From positions 55,227 through 119,226 of the forward strand of contig JAQWNC010000010.1 of the NCBI GenBank assembly GCA_029246505.1: a DNA stretch of 64,000 nt, given 5' to 3'. Positions 31,507 to 41,576 of this stretch are shown in pieces. Under the pieces are notes generated by a model that saw only the letters and a list, made by a program, of their open reading frames with translations, had not been told where the DNA came from and made no database searches. A program made the position numbers and the translations under genes. How positions within the stretch are numbered: the first letter of the stretch is position 1; every line of letters starts with the position of its first letter. Source of the stretch: Arenicellaceae bacterium (GTDB lineage: Bacteria; Pseudomonadota; Gammaproteobacteria; Arenicellales; Arenicellaceae).

Positions 31507-32757
31507 TTATTGCCCGCTAGTGAACTCCGGATAGGCTTCTAAACCACATTCAGCTATATCAGCGCCCAGGTATTCTTCCTCTTCGGAAATACGAATACCC
31601 ATAGTCATTTTAATTGCCAACCAAACTATCGAGCTTGTAACGAATACCCAGATAAAAATAGTTGCCGCACCAATCAATTGACCAGTAACAGACGAACCAT
31701 CGTTAGTTACTGGCACGAGTAGTAGACCAAGCAACCCCACCACACCGTGCACCGAGATAGCACCAACAGGGTCATCAATTCTGAGCTTATCCAATGCCAC
31801 GATCGAAAATACTACTAGAGTACCCCCAAGTCCTCCGAATAAGGTCGCCTGAAGCGCCGTCGGGGTAGAAGGCTCCGCTGTAATTGCTACCAAGCCAGCC
31901 AAAGCACCATTAAGTGCCATAGTTAGATCGGCTTTACCAAACATCGCTCTCGCAATAATCAGTGCAGCGATTAAACCACCAGCTGCTGCTGCGTTAGTAT
32001 TCATAAACACAACCGCAACGCTGTTGGCAGATTCCACAGATGATGTCGCAAGAACCGAACCACCATTAAAGCCAAACCAACCTAGCCAAAGGATAAACGT
32101 ACCCAAAGTAGCCATCGGCAAGTTGGCACCCGGCATCGCTTTGGCTTTGCCATCAGCAGAATACTTACCTTTACGTGCGCCTAGCAAAAGCACGCCTGCA
32201 AGCGCAGCTGCCGCACCAGCCATGTGTACAATACCTGAACCCGCAAAATCAGAAAAACCAAGATCACCAAGCGTATATAGACCGAAAACAGTCTCACCAC
32301 CCCATGTCCAGTTTCCTTCCATCGGATAGATAAAACCCGTCATTACTACTGCAAATACCAGGAATGCCCAAAGTTTCATCCGTTCAGCAACTGCTCCAGA
32401 AACGATAGACATTGCGGTTGCTACAAAAACAACCTGAAAAAAGAAGTCGGCAGATGGCGCGTATGTTGCCGCCTCTTCTGCACCGGTAAATCCATCACCG
32501 GTAATGTCACTTAATACAGCATTCCCCAATTCCGGGTACATAATCGCATAGCCGCAAAGCATATACATAGTACAAGCCACTGCATATAAGGCAATATTTT
32601 TGGTTAGAATTTCGGTGGTATTCTTGGATCGAACCAGACCAGCTTCCAACATTGCAAAACCGGCGGCCATCCACATAACAAGCGCACCACACATCAAGAA
32701 GTAGAATGTATCAAGCGCATACTGCGTTTCAATAATTTGATTTTGTAACAAATCCAT
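31507..32757 (-). CDS. amtB: Ammonium transporter
   Basis: AmtB conducts ammonium across the inner membrane and is blocked by uridylylation-sensitive GlnK. The 416-residue protein has about eleven membrane helices. The twin-His pair of the pore is visible in SGIVHMAGAAAALAG and GAISVHGVVGLLG, and FILWLGWFGFNGGS is the family signature. No signal peptide is obvious; the first segment is FYFLMCGALVMWMAAGFAML. It lies 66 bp after glnK on the same strand and shares its sigma-54 promoter. Confidence 0.96.
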   Translation of the reverse strand: MDLLQNQIIETQYALDTFYFLMCGALVMWMAAGFAMLEAGLVRSKNTTEILTKNIALYAVACTMYMLCGYAIMYPELGNAVLSDITGDGFTGAEEAATYAPSADFFFQVVFVATAMSIVSGAVAERMKLWAFLVFAVVMTGFIYPMEGNWTWGGETVFGLYTLGDLGFSDFAGSGIVHMAGAAAALAGVLLLGARKGKYSADGKAKAMPGANLPMATLGTFILWLGWFGFNGGSVLATSSVESANSVAVVFMNTNAAAAGGLIAALIIARAMFGKADLTMALNGALAGLVAITAEPSTPTALQATLFGGLGGTLVVFSIVALDKLRIDDPVGAISVHGVVGLLGLLLVPVTNDGSSVTGQLIGAATIFIWVFVTSSIVWLAIKMTMGIRISEEEEYLGADIAECGLEAYPEFTSGQ

Positions 32758-32823
32758 GGGGTTTCTCCACGTAAGGATTAATTGATTAAACTTTTTTCTA
32801 GAATTATTTTTTTAGAGTTTTGT

Positions 32824-33162
32824 TTAAAGGGCTTCGTCGCCGGATTCACCGGTGCGAATGCGAATGACTTGCTCAAGATCTAATACAAAAATCTTGCCGT
32901 CGCCAATCTTTCCGTTATCGGCTGAGCTTGTAATGACTTCAACCGTTTGATCCAGCAAACCGTCCGCCACCGCAACTTCTAGTTTAAGTTTTGGCATAAA
33001 ATCAACGTTATATTCAGCTCCTCGATATAATTCCGAATGGCCCTTTTGACGGCCAAAACCTTTCACCTCACTTACCGTCATTCCCTGTATGCCCACCCCA
33101 GCCAATGCGTCACGCACATCGTCTATTTTGAATGGCTTGATTATCGCTACTACTAATTTCAT
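32824..33162 (-). CDS. glnK: Nitrogen regulatory protein P-II (GlnK type)
   Basis: P-II proteins sense 2-oxoglutarate, ATP/ADP and, through uridylylation, glutamine. The 112-residue protein has the T-loop RGAEYNVDFMPK with the uridylylated Tyr at residue 51, the B-loop SADNGKIGDGKIFV, and the C-terminal VIRIRTGESG. Linkage with amtB marks it as GlnK rather than GlnB. A sigma-54-type promoter lies about 220 bp upstream. Confidence 0.95.
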   Translation of the reverse strand: MKLVVAIIKPFKIDDVRDALAGVGIQGMTVSEVKGFGRQKGHSELYRGAEYNVDFMPKLKLEVAVADGLLDQTVEVITSSADNGKIGDGKIFVLDLEQVIRIRTGESGDEAL

Positions 33163-33381
33163 ATTTACCTCCGATAGATAAGCTGGGCACAGTGAAAATA
33201 TGCCCGCCTATTAATTAATGGTTATAACAATAACTTGAAAACCGATAGAACCGCACGATGCCACTCGCTACAATTTTAGAAATGCTCATTTTTCAATACC
33301 TCAAACTTAATTAATGTGATTTACGAATAGCTAATATAAATTCATACCATAAGAACTTACTAACGATGCTTCCCTTCCCCT

Positions 33382-33400
33382 AAAGCAGGAAGTATGCCAA
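33382..33400 (-). promoter_or_regulatory. Sigma-54 promoter of glnK-amtB
   Basis: The minus strand reads TTGGCATACTTCCTGCTTT, with the invariant GG and GC separated by exactly ten bases as in -24/-12 promoters. About 90 bp further upstream, TTGCGCACCAAAAAGAGGCG (33510-33491) partly matches an NtrC site (GCACC-N5-GGTGC). This predicts induction under nitrogen limitation. The remaining sequence from 33163 to 33602 carries no gene. Confidence 0.7.
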
Positions 33401-33550
33401 GTTTTAAGTTGTTGATTTTAATGACGTTAATTTAATATGAAGATTTTATTGCGCTATCTAAGTGCGCGATAAGACGCTGTACCAACTGAACGCCTCTTTT
33501 TGGTGCGCAATATTTAGTGGTCTCTAACCCCTAATAAAAATCGGACGCAT

Positions 33551-33578
33551 AAAAAAAGCCCCGTAGTTACACGGGGCT
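33551..33578 (-). terminator. Terminator of rpsO-pnp
   Basis: AGCCCCGT pairs with ACGGGGCT across a 6-nt loop, followed on the minus strand by seven T residues. It lies 25 bp past the pnp stop. Confidence 0.88.
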
Positions 33579-33602
33579 CCTAAATCGATTTGAAAGCTTT
33601 AT

Positions 33603-35711
33603 TTAATCAGCTTCATTAACTTTTTCAGGTGCAGGATTTACTTCTTTCATGCTAAGCCGAATTCGGCCCTGCTTATCCACTTCCAATACCTTAACTTGAA
33701 CGGTATCACCCTCACTCAAGTGATCACTCACGTTATCAACACGTTCCTCAGAAATTTGTGAAATATGTACCAAGCCATCTCGACCAGGTAATATATTAAC
33801 AAAGGCGCCAAAATCCATCAGCTTAACAACCTTGCCTTTATAGATTTTGTTGACTTCCACATCCGCGGTTATTTCTTCGATTCGAGCTTTTGCAGCTTGC
33901 GCAGCAGCGTTATCGCTAGAGGCAATACTGACAGTTCCATCATCATTAATATCGATCACAGCGCCAGTTTCTTCGCAGATTGAACGAATAACTGAACCGC
34001 CCTTACCAATAACATCACGGATTTTCTCTGGGTTGATCTTAATTAGCATGATCCGTGGGGCGTAATCAGACATTTCTTCACGAGGAGCACTAATCACCTT
34101 GCCCATTTCATCAAGAATGTATAATCGAGCTTCTTTCGCCTGATCCAAGGCAAGCTCCATGATCTGCTCAGTAATGCCATCGATTTTGATATCCATTTGC
34201 AATGCAGTTACACCACTCGGAGTACCAGCTACTTTAAAATCCATATCACCCAAATGATCTTCATCACCCAGAATATCGGTTAATACCGCAAATCGATCAC
34301 CATCCTTTATCAAACCCATTGCAACACCAGCAACTGGAGCTTTGGTTTTAACACCCGCATCCATCAGTGCCAGACTGGTACCGCACACCGATGCCATAGA
34401 GCTAGAACCATTAGATTCTGTGATCTCAGACACAACTCGCAACACATATGGAAACTCTTCAGCCGTAGGTAAAACAGCTGTAACACCACGTCGGGCTAAT
34501 CGACCGTGACCAATTTCACGACGTTTTGGGGAACCTACTCGGCCTACTTCGCCTACACAGTAAGGCGGGAAGTTATAGTGCAACATGAATCGATCACGTA
34601 CTTCACCTTCCAACGCATCAATAATCTGAGCATCGCGATCGGTGCCCAGAGTTGTCACAACAAGCGCCTGGGTTTCACCTCGAGTAAATAGTGCCGAACC
34701 ATGTGCGCGCGGCAAAACACCGGTTTGCACAGAGATTGGACGAACAGTGCGAGTATCACGCCCATCAATGCGTGGATTACCACTCAAAATACGACTGCGA
34801 ACAACTTGCTTTTCGAGAGTTTTAACAGCGCCGTTAATCTCGCCAGCGGTCAGTTCATCGGTGTCTTGTGTTATCAACTGCTCAGTAACTGAATTTTTTA
34901 CTGCAGCCACCAAATCTTGACGTTTTTGTTTATCAGCAGTTTGATAAGCTCCAGCCATACCAGCTTCTGCAATGCCTGCAACCGTCGCAGCTAGTTCAGT
35001 ATTAGCTATTGGTGGCTCCCAACTCATAGGTTCGGCGCCCACTTCAGCAGCCAATTCAGCAACTATGTCGATCGCAGCTTGAAGTTGCTCGTGACCGAAC
35101 ATTACTGCACCAAGCATCACATCTTCCGCCAATTCTTTAGCTTCAGATTCAACCATTAGTACCGCACTCCCGGTACCCGCAACAATTAAATCCAACTGAG
35201 ACTGTTCGGCCAATTGAGTCGCAGACGGGTTAAGTACATAGTCACCGTCTATATAGCCAACCCGAGCAGCACCAATTGGGCCGTTAAACGGAATGCCGGA
35301 AATAGCTAACGCCGCTGACGTTCCAACCATTGCCACAATTTCGGTATCAATCTCAGGATCAACCGACAGAATAGTACAAACTACCTGAACGTCATTACAA
35401 AATCCTTTTGGAAACAGCGGACGAATTGGACGATCGATAAGGCGACAAGTCAGAATTGCTTTCTCTGAAGGTCTGCCTTCACGACGAAAAAAGCCACCAG
35501 GTATTCTTCCGGCAGCATAAGTACGTTCTTCAACGTCAACTGTAAGCGGCATAAAGTCACGTGGCTTCGCGTTACGCGAACACACAACATTTACCATTAC
35601 TTGGGTTTCACCCAGACTGGCCATTACTGAGCCAGCAGCTTGACGCGCAATTTCACCTGTTTCCAGACGAAATTCATTTTGACCATATTGAAAGATCTTG
35701 GTTATTTTCAT
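33603..35711 (-). CDS. pnp: Polyribonucleotide nucleotidyltransferase
   Basis: PNPase degrades RNA 3' to 5' by phosphorolysis and is a degradosome component. The 702-residue protein has two RNase PH domains (about 1-230 and 310-540, the second starting [13 protein letters not shown]) around a helical linker. A KH domain (about 555-612, [19 protein letters not shown]) and an S1 domain (about 622-690, [18 protein letters not shown]) follow. Length is normal. It follows rpsO by 21 bp on the minus strand, the conserved pair. Confidence 0.97.
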   Translation of the reverse strand: MKITKIFQYGQNEFRLETGEIARQAAGSVMASLGETQVMVNVVCSRNAKPRDFMPLTVDVEERTYAAGRIPGGFFRREGRPSEKAILTCRLIDRPIRPLFPKGFCNDVQVVCTILSVDPEIDTEIVAMVGTSAALAISGIPFNGPIGAARVGYIDGDYVLNPSATQLAEQSQLDLIVAGTGSAVLMVESEAKELAEDVMLGAVMFGHEQLQAAIDIVAELAAEVGAEPMSWEPPIANTELAATVAGIAEAGMAGAYQTADKQKRQDLVAAVKNSVTEQLITQDTDELTAGEINGAVKTLEKQVVRSRILSGNPRIDGRDTRTVRPISVQTGVLPRAHGSALFTRGETQALVVTTLGTDRDAQIIDALEGEVRDRFMLHYNFPPYCVGEVGRVGSPKRREIGHGRLARRGVTAVLPTAEEFPYVLRVVSEITESNGSSSMASVCGTSLALMDAGVKTKAPVAGVAMGLIKDGDRFAVLTDILGDEDHLGDMDFKVAGTPSGVTALQMDIKIDGITEQIMELALDQAKEARLYILDEMGKVISAPREEMSDYAPRIMLIKINPEKIRDVIGKGGSVIRSICEETGAVIDINDDGTVSIASSDNAAAQAAKARIEEITADVEVNKIYKGKVVKLMDFGAFVNILPGRDGLVHISQISEERVDNVSDHLSEGDTVQVKVLEVDKQGRIRLSMKEVNPAPEKVNEAD

Positions 35712-35732
35712 TTCTGATTCCTCTTAAGCGCT

Positions 35733-36002
35733 TTATTTACGCAAGCCGAGGCGCTTGATCACGTCACGGTATCGTTCAATATCTTTGCTCTTTAAATAGT
35801 CCAGCAATTTACGACGTCGGCTAACCAACCGGAGTAAACCCTGGCGAGAGTGGTGATCGTGAATGTGTTCTTTAAAGTGTGGGGAAAGATCCGTAATCCT
35901 CCTAGTCATGAGTGCAATTTGCACTTCTGGTGAACCTGTATCTGTATCTGAACGTTTATAGTCAGCAACGACTTTACCTTTATCTTCGGCTGTTAACGCC
36001 AT
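35733..36002 (-). CDS. rpsO: Ribosomal protein uS15
   Basis: S15 is an early 30S assembly protein that binds the central 16S rRNA domain. The 89-residue form starting [12 protein letters not shown] matches the family's length and ends IKRLGLRK; it shows [14 protein letters not shown] and [21 protein letters not shown] rejected a 16-residue upstream extension because AGAGGA lies just ahead of this ATG. It is followed by pnp. Its usual upstream neighbour truB is 4 kb away. Confidence 0.97.
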   Translation of the reverse strand: MALTAEDKGKVVADYKRSDTDTGSPEVQIALMTRRITDLSPHFKEHIHDHHSRQGLLRLVSRRRKLLDYLKSKDIERYRDVIKRLGLRK

Positions 36003-36098
36003 TATTTTCCTCTTGAATTGCTTGAAAGCGACAGCCGAAAAGCCGTACACCCCATGCCCCGGAACTTACCGGGATGACTGCAACAGGCGTATCCTGTT
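36003..36098 (-). promoter_or_regulatory. Candidate rpsO leader with two hairpins
   Basis: Two perfect hairpins precede rpsO on its own strand: CCCGG-aactta-CCGGG (36058-36073) and AACAGG-cgtat-CCTGTT (36082-36098). S15 represses its own translation through leader RNA structure in many bacteria, so these could take part. The structure does not clearly match a known class. Sequence from 36099 to about 36365 shows no gene. Confidence 0.35.
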
Positions 36099-36509
36099 GA
36101 CTAGTGACGAATCAATCCAATTGACTAATTTCAATTAGGCAGTCGCCGTGGTCATTATCGACCCTGGTATTATTGGTAACCCAAAGGCCGATCAATAATC
36201 TAAAACTAAATACCCGAACCTGATAGTTAACGTCAGCCTCGAGCGCGCGTATTCTACCTGCACCCCTAACGCACCACAAGCACCTTAAACCACTATTTTT
36301 TAATGATTAATCAAAGGGTTCTGACTTCCCACGGCGATTCGATTAACTAGTTTCCCGGACACGTTTTGGAATCAAGTAATGATGAGAGTCAAGCTCACCA
36401 GATTTTAGACCATCACAACAAAACCCGGGAAAGTAATTTAGTTAATTTAGTAGCACTAATCTGCATCAGCTTTATACTAGTAAGCTACTACTACAAATCA
36501 GATTCGCTT

Positions 36510-37580
36510 ATGGCTAGCTCTATAATATTCAAACAATTATTCGATCAAGCCTCGGCAACATATTCATATTTGCTGGCTGAGAAGGCCTCCCGCCAGGCAG
36601 TGTTTATAGATACTGTTTACGAACAGCACAAGCGTGACCTTTCTTTGCTGCGAGAGCTTGATTTAGAATTATTGGCTTGCCTCGAAACCCACTGTCATGC
36701 AGACCATGTTACAGGTGCCTGGCTACTCAAACATACAACCGATTGCAAAATCATGGCATCTGAGCACTCTGGAATAGAACTATTGGATAAAAGCTTAAGC
36801 AGTAGAAGTAACGTACCGTTTGGTAACCAGGCATTAACCGTTATTGAAACTCCAGGGCATACCAATGGTTGCATAAGTTTTGTAACCAATGACAAACTAA
36901 TGGTGTTTACTGGAGATAGCCTCTTAATTCGAGGCTGCGGGCGCACTGATTTTCAGGAAGGCTCGGCCAAGCAATTATATCACTCGATAAAGGATGATCT
37001 GTTCGCCTTACCAGATGACTGTATAGTCTATCCTGCACACGATTACTCAGGACGTACGGCCAGCACCATTGGTGAAGAGAAAGCACTAAACCCTCGCATT
37101 GGTGGGCAAGCTAACGAAAATGATTTTGTTGGGTATTTGGAGAATATGCAGCTACCGCACCCTAAAAAACTTGATATAGCAGTGCCTGCGAACATCAAAG
37201 CTGGTCGACCGAATAATGAGCAACTTCCTAAACAACCAGACTGGGGGCCGGTAACCATATCCTATAGTGGGGTAACCGAAATTTCCCCACAATGGGTGGC
37301 AAGCCATATGAACAAAGTACATATTCTGGATGTCCGGACTACTATTGAAACAGGTGAAGAACAAACACGAATTCGAAGTGCACAGTTAATTCCCATTAAT
37401 GAGCTACGCGACCGCATCAACGAAATACCCAAAGACAAACCTGTCATGACAATCTGCCGATCCGGTAAAAGGTCAGTTTTAGCCGCAAATATATTGCGTG
37501 AAATGGGTTGGAAAAAAGTTGCAAATGTTAGCGGTGGCCTACTGCGCTGGTATGATGAAGGGCTTTCGACCATATATTAA
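36510..37580 (+). CDS. Metallo-beta-lactamase/rhodanese fusion (persulfide dioxygenase-like)
   Basis: The protein joins an ETHE1-like metallo-beta-lactamase domain (about 1-240; ETHCHADHVTGAWLL with the HxHxDH metal motif, and ETPGHTNGCISFV) to a C-terminal rhodanese domain (about 255-356) with active-site loop MTICRSGKRS. Such fusions oxidise and transfer persulfide sulfur during sulfide detoxification. I start at the ATG at 36510 (MASSIIFKQLFD) because ETHE1-type proteins begin there. The frame stays open to a TTG at 36366, which would add a possible membrane anchor. It is the first of three plus-strand genes between rpsO and truB. Confidence 0.85.
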   Translation: MASSIIFKQLFDQASATYSYLLAEKASRQAVFIDTVYEQHKRDLSLLRELDLELLACLETHCHADHVTGAWLLKHTTDCKIMASEHSGIELLDKSLSSRSNVPFGNQALTVIETPGHTNGCISFVTNDKLMVFTGDSLLIRGCGRTDFQEGSAKQLYHSIKDDLFALPDDCIVYPAHDYSGRTASTIGEEKALNPRIGGQANENDFVGYLENMQLPHPKKLDIAVPANIKAGRPNNEQLPKQPDWGPVTISYSGVTEISPQWVASHMNKVHILDVRTTIETGEEQTRIRSAQLIPINELRDRINEIPKDKPVMTICRSGKRSVLAANILREMGWKKVANVSGGLLRWYDEGLSTIY

Positions 37581-37702
37581 TTGCCCTTTAAAAGTACGCG
37601 CCAAAATTATTCAAGAATATAGCGACAAGATTCCAGAATAAATGAATGGGTGTACAACATGACATCAAAATAAGTTACAGCACCAAACATCTAGGTACAA
37701 CA

Positions 37703-38812
37703 ATGAAAAATATTATCAGCCTATTTTTAAGCCTCGTCGTACTGCTTGGTAGCACCACCAACATGGCTGCCACTGACAACGCGCCGACTTCAACGCGACA
37801 GTATCAATTTCAACCCTCTGATACTGGGCTTGATCTGGTACTCAACGAAATTGACATTCCTAAACTAGAAAGCACCTCGGTACTAGTCAAAATGTATGCA
37901 GTTTCACTTAACCATCGTGACCTTGCCATGCTGGATGGCCAATCGCGCTCCATTGAACAGCTAACGGGGATAGTTCCAATTTCTGATGGTGCTGGCGAGG
38001 TAATTGCCCTTGGCGCTTCCGTAACCGAGTTTAAGATTGGCGACCGTGTAATGACTACGTTTTTTGAAAACTGGCTAGAAGGTAATCTAACACCTGAGGC
38101 TAGAGCAACGGTTCGCGGCGGTCCCGCCGATGGTGTCCTTTCAGAGTTTGTGGTTAGCCCAGAGACGGGCCTGATAAAAATTCCTGATCACCTTAGCTAT
38201 GCTGAAGCATCCACCCTGCCTTGTGCTGCTCTAACTGCATGGAATGGATTGTTTAAATTTGGTGCACTAAAACAAGGTGAGTATGCCTTACTTGAAGGCA
38301 CCGGAGGCGTTTCTATTTTTGGATTACAGTTTGCCGCTGCCGCTGGTGCTTGGCCTATCATCACTAGTTCATCAAATAAAAAACTTGATCGATCAAAAGA
38401 TTTGGGTGCATTTGGTACAGTTAATTACAAAGAGCATATCGACTGGGACCAACAAGTTCGTTCGATAAGCGCTGGAAATGGGGTACATGCGGTACTCGAA
38501 GTTATCGGTGAGACGACAATAGCCATGGCTCTCGCAAGTTTGGCTCCAAACGGTCATATCGCTATTATTGGCGGGTTATCCGGGATGCGGTCAACGGAAT
38601 TTACCCCTGAAGTGATTCAGAGTAACGGATTTCGGGCCACCCAATTTCTGGTTGGCTCGCGCGCTGATTTTGAGAAAATGAATGAATTTATAGTAGACCA
38701 CCAGTTGCACCCGGTGGTGGACAAAATGTTTAGCTTCAAACAAGCAAATGATGCCTTTGCCTTCATGCGAAGCGGAAAACATTTTGGTAAAATCGTTATC
38801 GGTATAAATTAA
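37703..38812 (+). CDS. Exported zinc-independent MDR alcohol dehydrogenase/quinone oxidoreductase-like protein
   Basis: The 369-residue protein has the medium-chain dehydrogenase fold. The N-terminal GroES-like domain contains SLNHRDLAMLDGQ and VPISDGAGEVIALGA. The Rossmann domain contains LLEGTGGVSIFGLQFAAAAG, and the C-terminus ends HFGKIVIGIN. The catalytic-zinc Cys/His pattern is not clear. Starting at ATG 37703, the first 26 residues form a good signal peptide (MKNIISLFLSLVVLLGSTTN...), which is unusual for an NAD(P)-dependent enzyme. An upstream in-frame ATG at 37646 would bury it behind 19 residues. Function and cofactor are uncertain. Confidence 0.82.
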   Translation: MKNIISLFLSLVVLLGSTTNMAATDNAPTSTRQYQFQPSDTGLDLVLNEIDIPKLESTSVLVKMYAVSLNHRDLAMLDGQSRSIEQLTGIVPISDGAGEVIALGASVTEFKIGDRVMTTFFENWLEGNLTPEARATVRGGPADGVLSEFVVSPETGLIKIPDHLSYAEASTLPCAALTAWNGLFKFGALKQGEYALLEGTGGVSIFGLQFAAAAGAWPIITSSSNKKLDRSKDLGAFGTVNYKEHIDWDQQVRSISAGNGVHAVLEVIGETTIAMALASLAPNGHIAIIGGLSGMRSTEFTPEVIQSNGFRATQFLVGSRADFEKMNEFIVDHQLHPVVDKMFSFKQANDAFAFMRSGKHFGKIVIGIN

Positions 38813-38904
38813 TAGAAAAATCATTGAATAATGTATTGAACCTATTGCCTCAACATTGCAGAATGCCCGCCGCAGCATAATATTACTCGAGACAACTTTC
38901 TAAT

Positions 38905-40026
38905 ATGGAACAAATAACTTCGTTTACTCCACCGCATAGAATCTTAATGGGACCGGGACCATCCGATGTGCCACAACGCATTTTGAATGCGGGCTCCAGA
39001 CCAACAATTGGTCACCTGGACCCTAAATTCATTCAGTTGATGGATGAAATCAAACTGTTAATACAGTTTGCTTTCCAAACCCAAAACCGTCTCACTATGC
39101 CAATTTCTGCACCTGGCTCAGCGGGTATGGAAGCCTGCTTTGTTAACCTGGTAGAACCTGGCGATAAAGTATTGGTGTGCATAAATGGAGTATTCGGAAT
39201 GCGTATGGTGGAAAATGTTGAACGGTGTGGTGGTATCGCCATTACGGTAAACGATGATTGGGGCAAACCTGTAGATCCGCAAAAAGTGGAGGATGCATTA
39301 AAGGCTGACCCAGAAATTGGAATTCTGGCTTTTGTACACGCAGAAACGTCAACAGGAGTTCGTTCCGATGCGGCATCGATCGCCGCGGTTGGCAAAGCAC
39401 ACGACTGTCTCGTGATCGCTGATACTGTCACCGCCGTCGGTGGGATAGAAGTCCATCTAGATAAATGGCGCATAGATGCTAGTTACTCTGGAACACAAAA
39501 ATGCCTTTCTTGTTTGCCTGGCATTTCGCCTGTTAGTTTTAGTGCAGAAGCCGAAGCAAAGCTTTCTAGCCGAAAGCAAAAAGTACAAAGCTGGTTTTTA
39601 GACATGAACTTGATCATGGCCTATTGGGAAGGTGACGCTGGCCGCAGTTATCACCATACTGCCCCTATTAACGCTCTTTACGCATTACACGAATCATTGA
39701 TTATGCTCCAAGAAGAAGGTCTACAAGCTGCCTGCGATCGTCACTGGGCAATGCATGAAAGGCTTAAGAATGGTTTGAGGAAATTGGGTATAGGTTTCTT
39801 GGTTGATCCCGATTACCGACTTCCTCAACTAAATGTGGTTTTTATTCCTGACGGCGTTGATGATGCTTCGGTGCGTAATCAGCTACTCCAAGACTACGAT
39901 ATTGAAATTGGAGCTGGCTTGGGTGGATTAGCAGGCAAAGTGTGGCGAATTGGACTGATGGGCCATTCAGCCACTGAAGAAAATGTAGATACCTGCATAA
40001 ATGCACTCACTAATATTATAAGTTGA
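38905..40026 (+). CDS. Pyridoxal-phosphate aminotransferase (alanine/serine-glyoxylate type)
   Basis: The 373-residue class V aminotransferase resembles alanine-glyoxylate and serine-glyoxylate transaminases. It begins with ILMGPGPSDVPQRILNAGSR, has SAPGSAGMEACFVNLVEPGD for cofactor phosphate contact, VIADTVTAVGGIEVHLD with the cofactor Asp, and the Schiff-base Lys in SGTQKCLSCLPG near residue 199. EIGAGLGGLAGKVWRIGLMG near the C-terminus carries the substrate-carboxylate Arg region. It is the third plus-strand gene of the insert and convergent with truB. Confidence 0.9.
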   Translation: MEQITSFTPPHRILMGPGPSDVPQRILNAGSRPTIGHLDPKFIQLMDEIKLLIQFAFQTQNRLTMPISAPGSAGMEACFVNLVEPGDKVLVCINGVFGMRMVENVERCGGIAITVNDDWGKPVDPQKVEDALKADPEIGILAFVHAETSTGVRSDAASIAAVGKAHDCLVIADTVTAVGGIEVHLDKWRIDASYSGTQKCLSCLPGISPVSFSAEAEAKLSSRKQKVQSWFLDMNLIMAYWEGDAGRSYHHTAPINALYALHESLIMLQEEGLQAACDRHWAMHERLKNGLRKLGIGFLVDPDYRLPQLNVVFIPDGVDDASVRNQLLQDYDIEIGAGLGGLAGKVWRIGLMGHSATEENVDTCINALTNIIS

Positions 40027-40158
40027 TCTAAACATTTAATATTATTTTGCATTAAAGGACCAATGCGGATCGCTATATAATACTAAAGCCCATATAACTG
40101 GAGGTACATGAGTTTTTTGGTTTAGATAAGGTTTACATAAAGTTAAGCGATACGAAAA

Positions 40159-41082
40159 CTAATTAAAATCTAGGTTGGCATGTTCTGCAAACATTTTTCT
40201 AGGCTTTAACAATCCTTCCTCTGACCAGTCGATAACGCCGAGAAAGACTCGGCTTTCTGTGTACGCTCGAACCAATCCGGCATCAGCCGGTGGTTCAGTT
40301 TTTAGTTTTCGACCATGTAAAAGACCCACTGCTTGTTCGCTAGTCACCACTAATTCCGGCAATGGATTAACCGCTAAGTCACTTGCATGCAGAAGTTGCT
40401 CACGCTCCTCTGCCGTCATCAAGCCTAATGCATCCAAGGTGACTGCATCTTCAACTCTTAGCTCACGTACTCCCGTTCGTCGTAAAGCAATTATGTGAGC
40501 CCCGCAGCCAAGTGCTTCGCCCAAATCACTGGCAAGCTGACGAACGTAAAAACCACCGCTAGATTTCACTTCTAATTGTAAAACATCTGGTTCTACCAGC
40601 TCGGCAAATAGTTCGTATACCTCCATTTGACGTGCGGTGCGCTCAACTTCTTTACCGGCGCGGGCTAATTTATAAAGTGGTTTTCCATCTTGCTTTAGCG
40701 CACTGAACATAGGTGGTGTTTGGCTAATCTTGCCGCGAAACGCGGCTAATTCTGCATCCACATCACTTTGTGAAACGCAAACAGCTCTTGTGTCAATTAC
40801 GGTACCATCACTGTCAAGAGTATCGGTGGTAATGCCTAGCTTTAAATTTGCTTGGTAGTGTTTATCTGTACGAAGAAAGTACTCGGCAAAACGTGTCGCA
40901 TTTCCCAGGCAGATCGGTAATAGGCCGGTTGCCAATGGGTCAAGAGAACCCGTATGGCCGGCTTTATTCGCATTAAACAGTCGTTTAGTGGCTTGCAACA
41001 CACGATTTGAGCCGGCACCTGTCGGCTTATCTAATAGCAATATGCCATTAATATCTCTACCAGTTTTACGCTTACCTGTCAT
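40159..41082 (-). CDS. truB: tRNA pseudouridine-55 synthase
   Basis: TruB makes pseudouridine 55 in the T loop of all elongator tRNAs. The 307-residue protein has the start GILLLDKPTGAGSNRVLQ, the catalytic motif HTGSLDPLATGLLPICLG with the nucleophilic Asp, and the C-terminal PUA-like region. It lies 39 bp after rbfA on the minus strand, in the order rimP-nusA-infB-rbfA-truB. rpsO does not follow directly as it usually does. Confidence 0.96.
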   Translation of the reverse strand: MTGKRKTGRDINGILLLDKPTGAGSNRVLQATKRLFNANKAGHTGSLDPLATGLLPICLGNATRFAEYFLRTDKHYQANLKLGITTDTLDSDGTVIDTRAVCVSQSDVDAELAAFRGKISQTPPMFSALKQDGKPLYKLARAGKEVERTARQMEVYELFAELVEPDVLQLEVKSSGGFYVRQLASDLGEALGCGAHIIALRRTGVRELRVEDAVTLDALGLMTAEEREQLLHASDLAVNPLPELVVTSEQAVGLLHGRKLKTEPPADAGLVRAYTESRVFLGVIDWSEEGLLKPRKMFAEHANLDFN

Positions 41083-41121
41083 ATTCCGCCTAAGCCACTA
41101 AAGAATTTCCGAAGCTAAATA

Positions 41122-41514
41122 CTAATCTTCTTGCTCTATATCCAATTCCCTTTCTGATTCTACTGGCTGCACTGAATCGATAAGCGCGGTTAAATCCGAA
41201 GCGCGCTGAATATTATGATCATATTCAAAGTGTAATTCCGGGCAGCGGCGTAAGTTCATAGCCTTAGCCAAACGACTACGTAAAAACCCACTAGCACCCC
41301 CGATTCCATCGAGAACATCTTGGATATCCTGATTGCTCGCCTTGATCATTCTGGTCACAAACACGTTTGCGTGACGGCAGTCTGAGCTCACCCGAACTTC
41401 AGTAACGGTCAACCCAGCAACTCTGGGATCGTTTACTTCGGAACTAAGAAGCTGCGCTAATCCGCGTTGCACTGCACCCGCAATGCGTTCATGGCGTCCA
41501 AATTCTTTAGGCAT
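41122..41514 (-). CDS. rbfA: 30S ribosome-binding factor RbfA
   Basis: RbfA aids maturation of the 5' end of 16S rRNA and supports cold growth. The 130-residue single KH-like domain protein shows RHERIAGAVQRGLAQLL, VNDPRVAGLTVTEVRVSSDC and PELHFEYDHNIQRA, all family hallmarks, with an acidic C-terminal tail. It lies between infB and truB, in the conserved transcription unit. Confidence 0.96.
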   Translation of the reverse strand: MPKEFGRHERIAGAVQRGLAQLLSSEVNDPRVAGLTVTEVRVSSDCRHANVFVTRMIKASNQDIQDVLDGIGGASGFLRSRLAKAMNLRRCPELHFEYDHNIQRASDLTALIDSVQPVESERELDIEQED

Positions 41515-41576
41515 CGTATTGTAAGAAGGCTAACAGTAAATAAAGCTAAGGTAAGGGTAAGCCCTTAATGATTGCC

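Noticed and set aside
36366..36509. N-terminal extension with membrane helix on the metallo-beta-lactamase/rhodanese protein
   Set aside because: It depends on a TTG start without a clear ribosome site, and ETHE1-type proteins begin at the ATG at 36510. It cannot be fully excluded.
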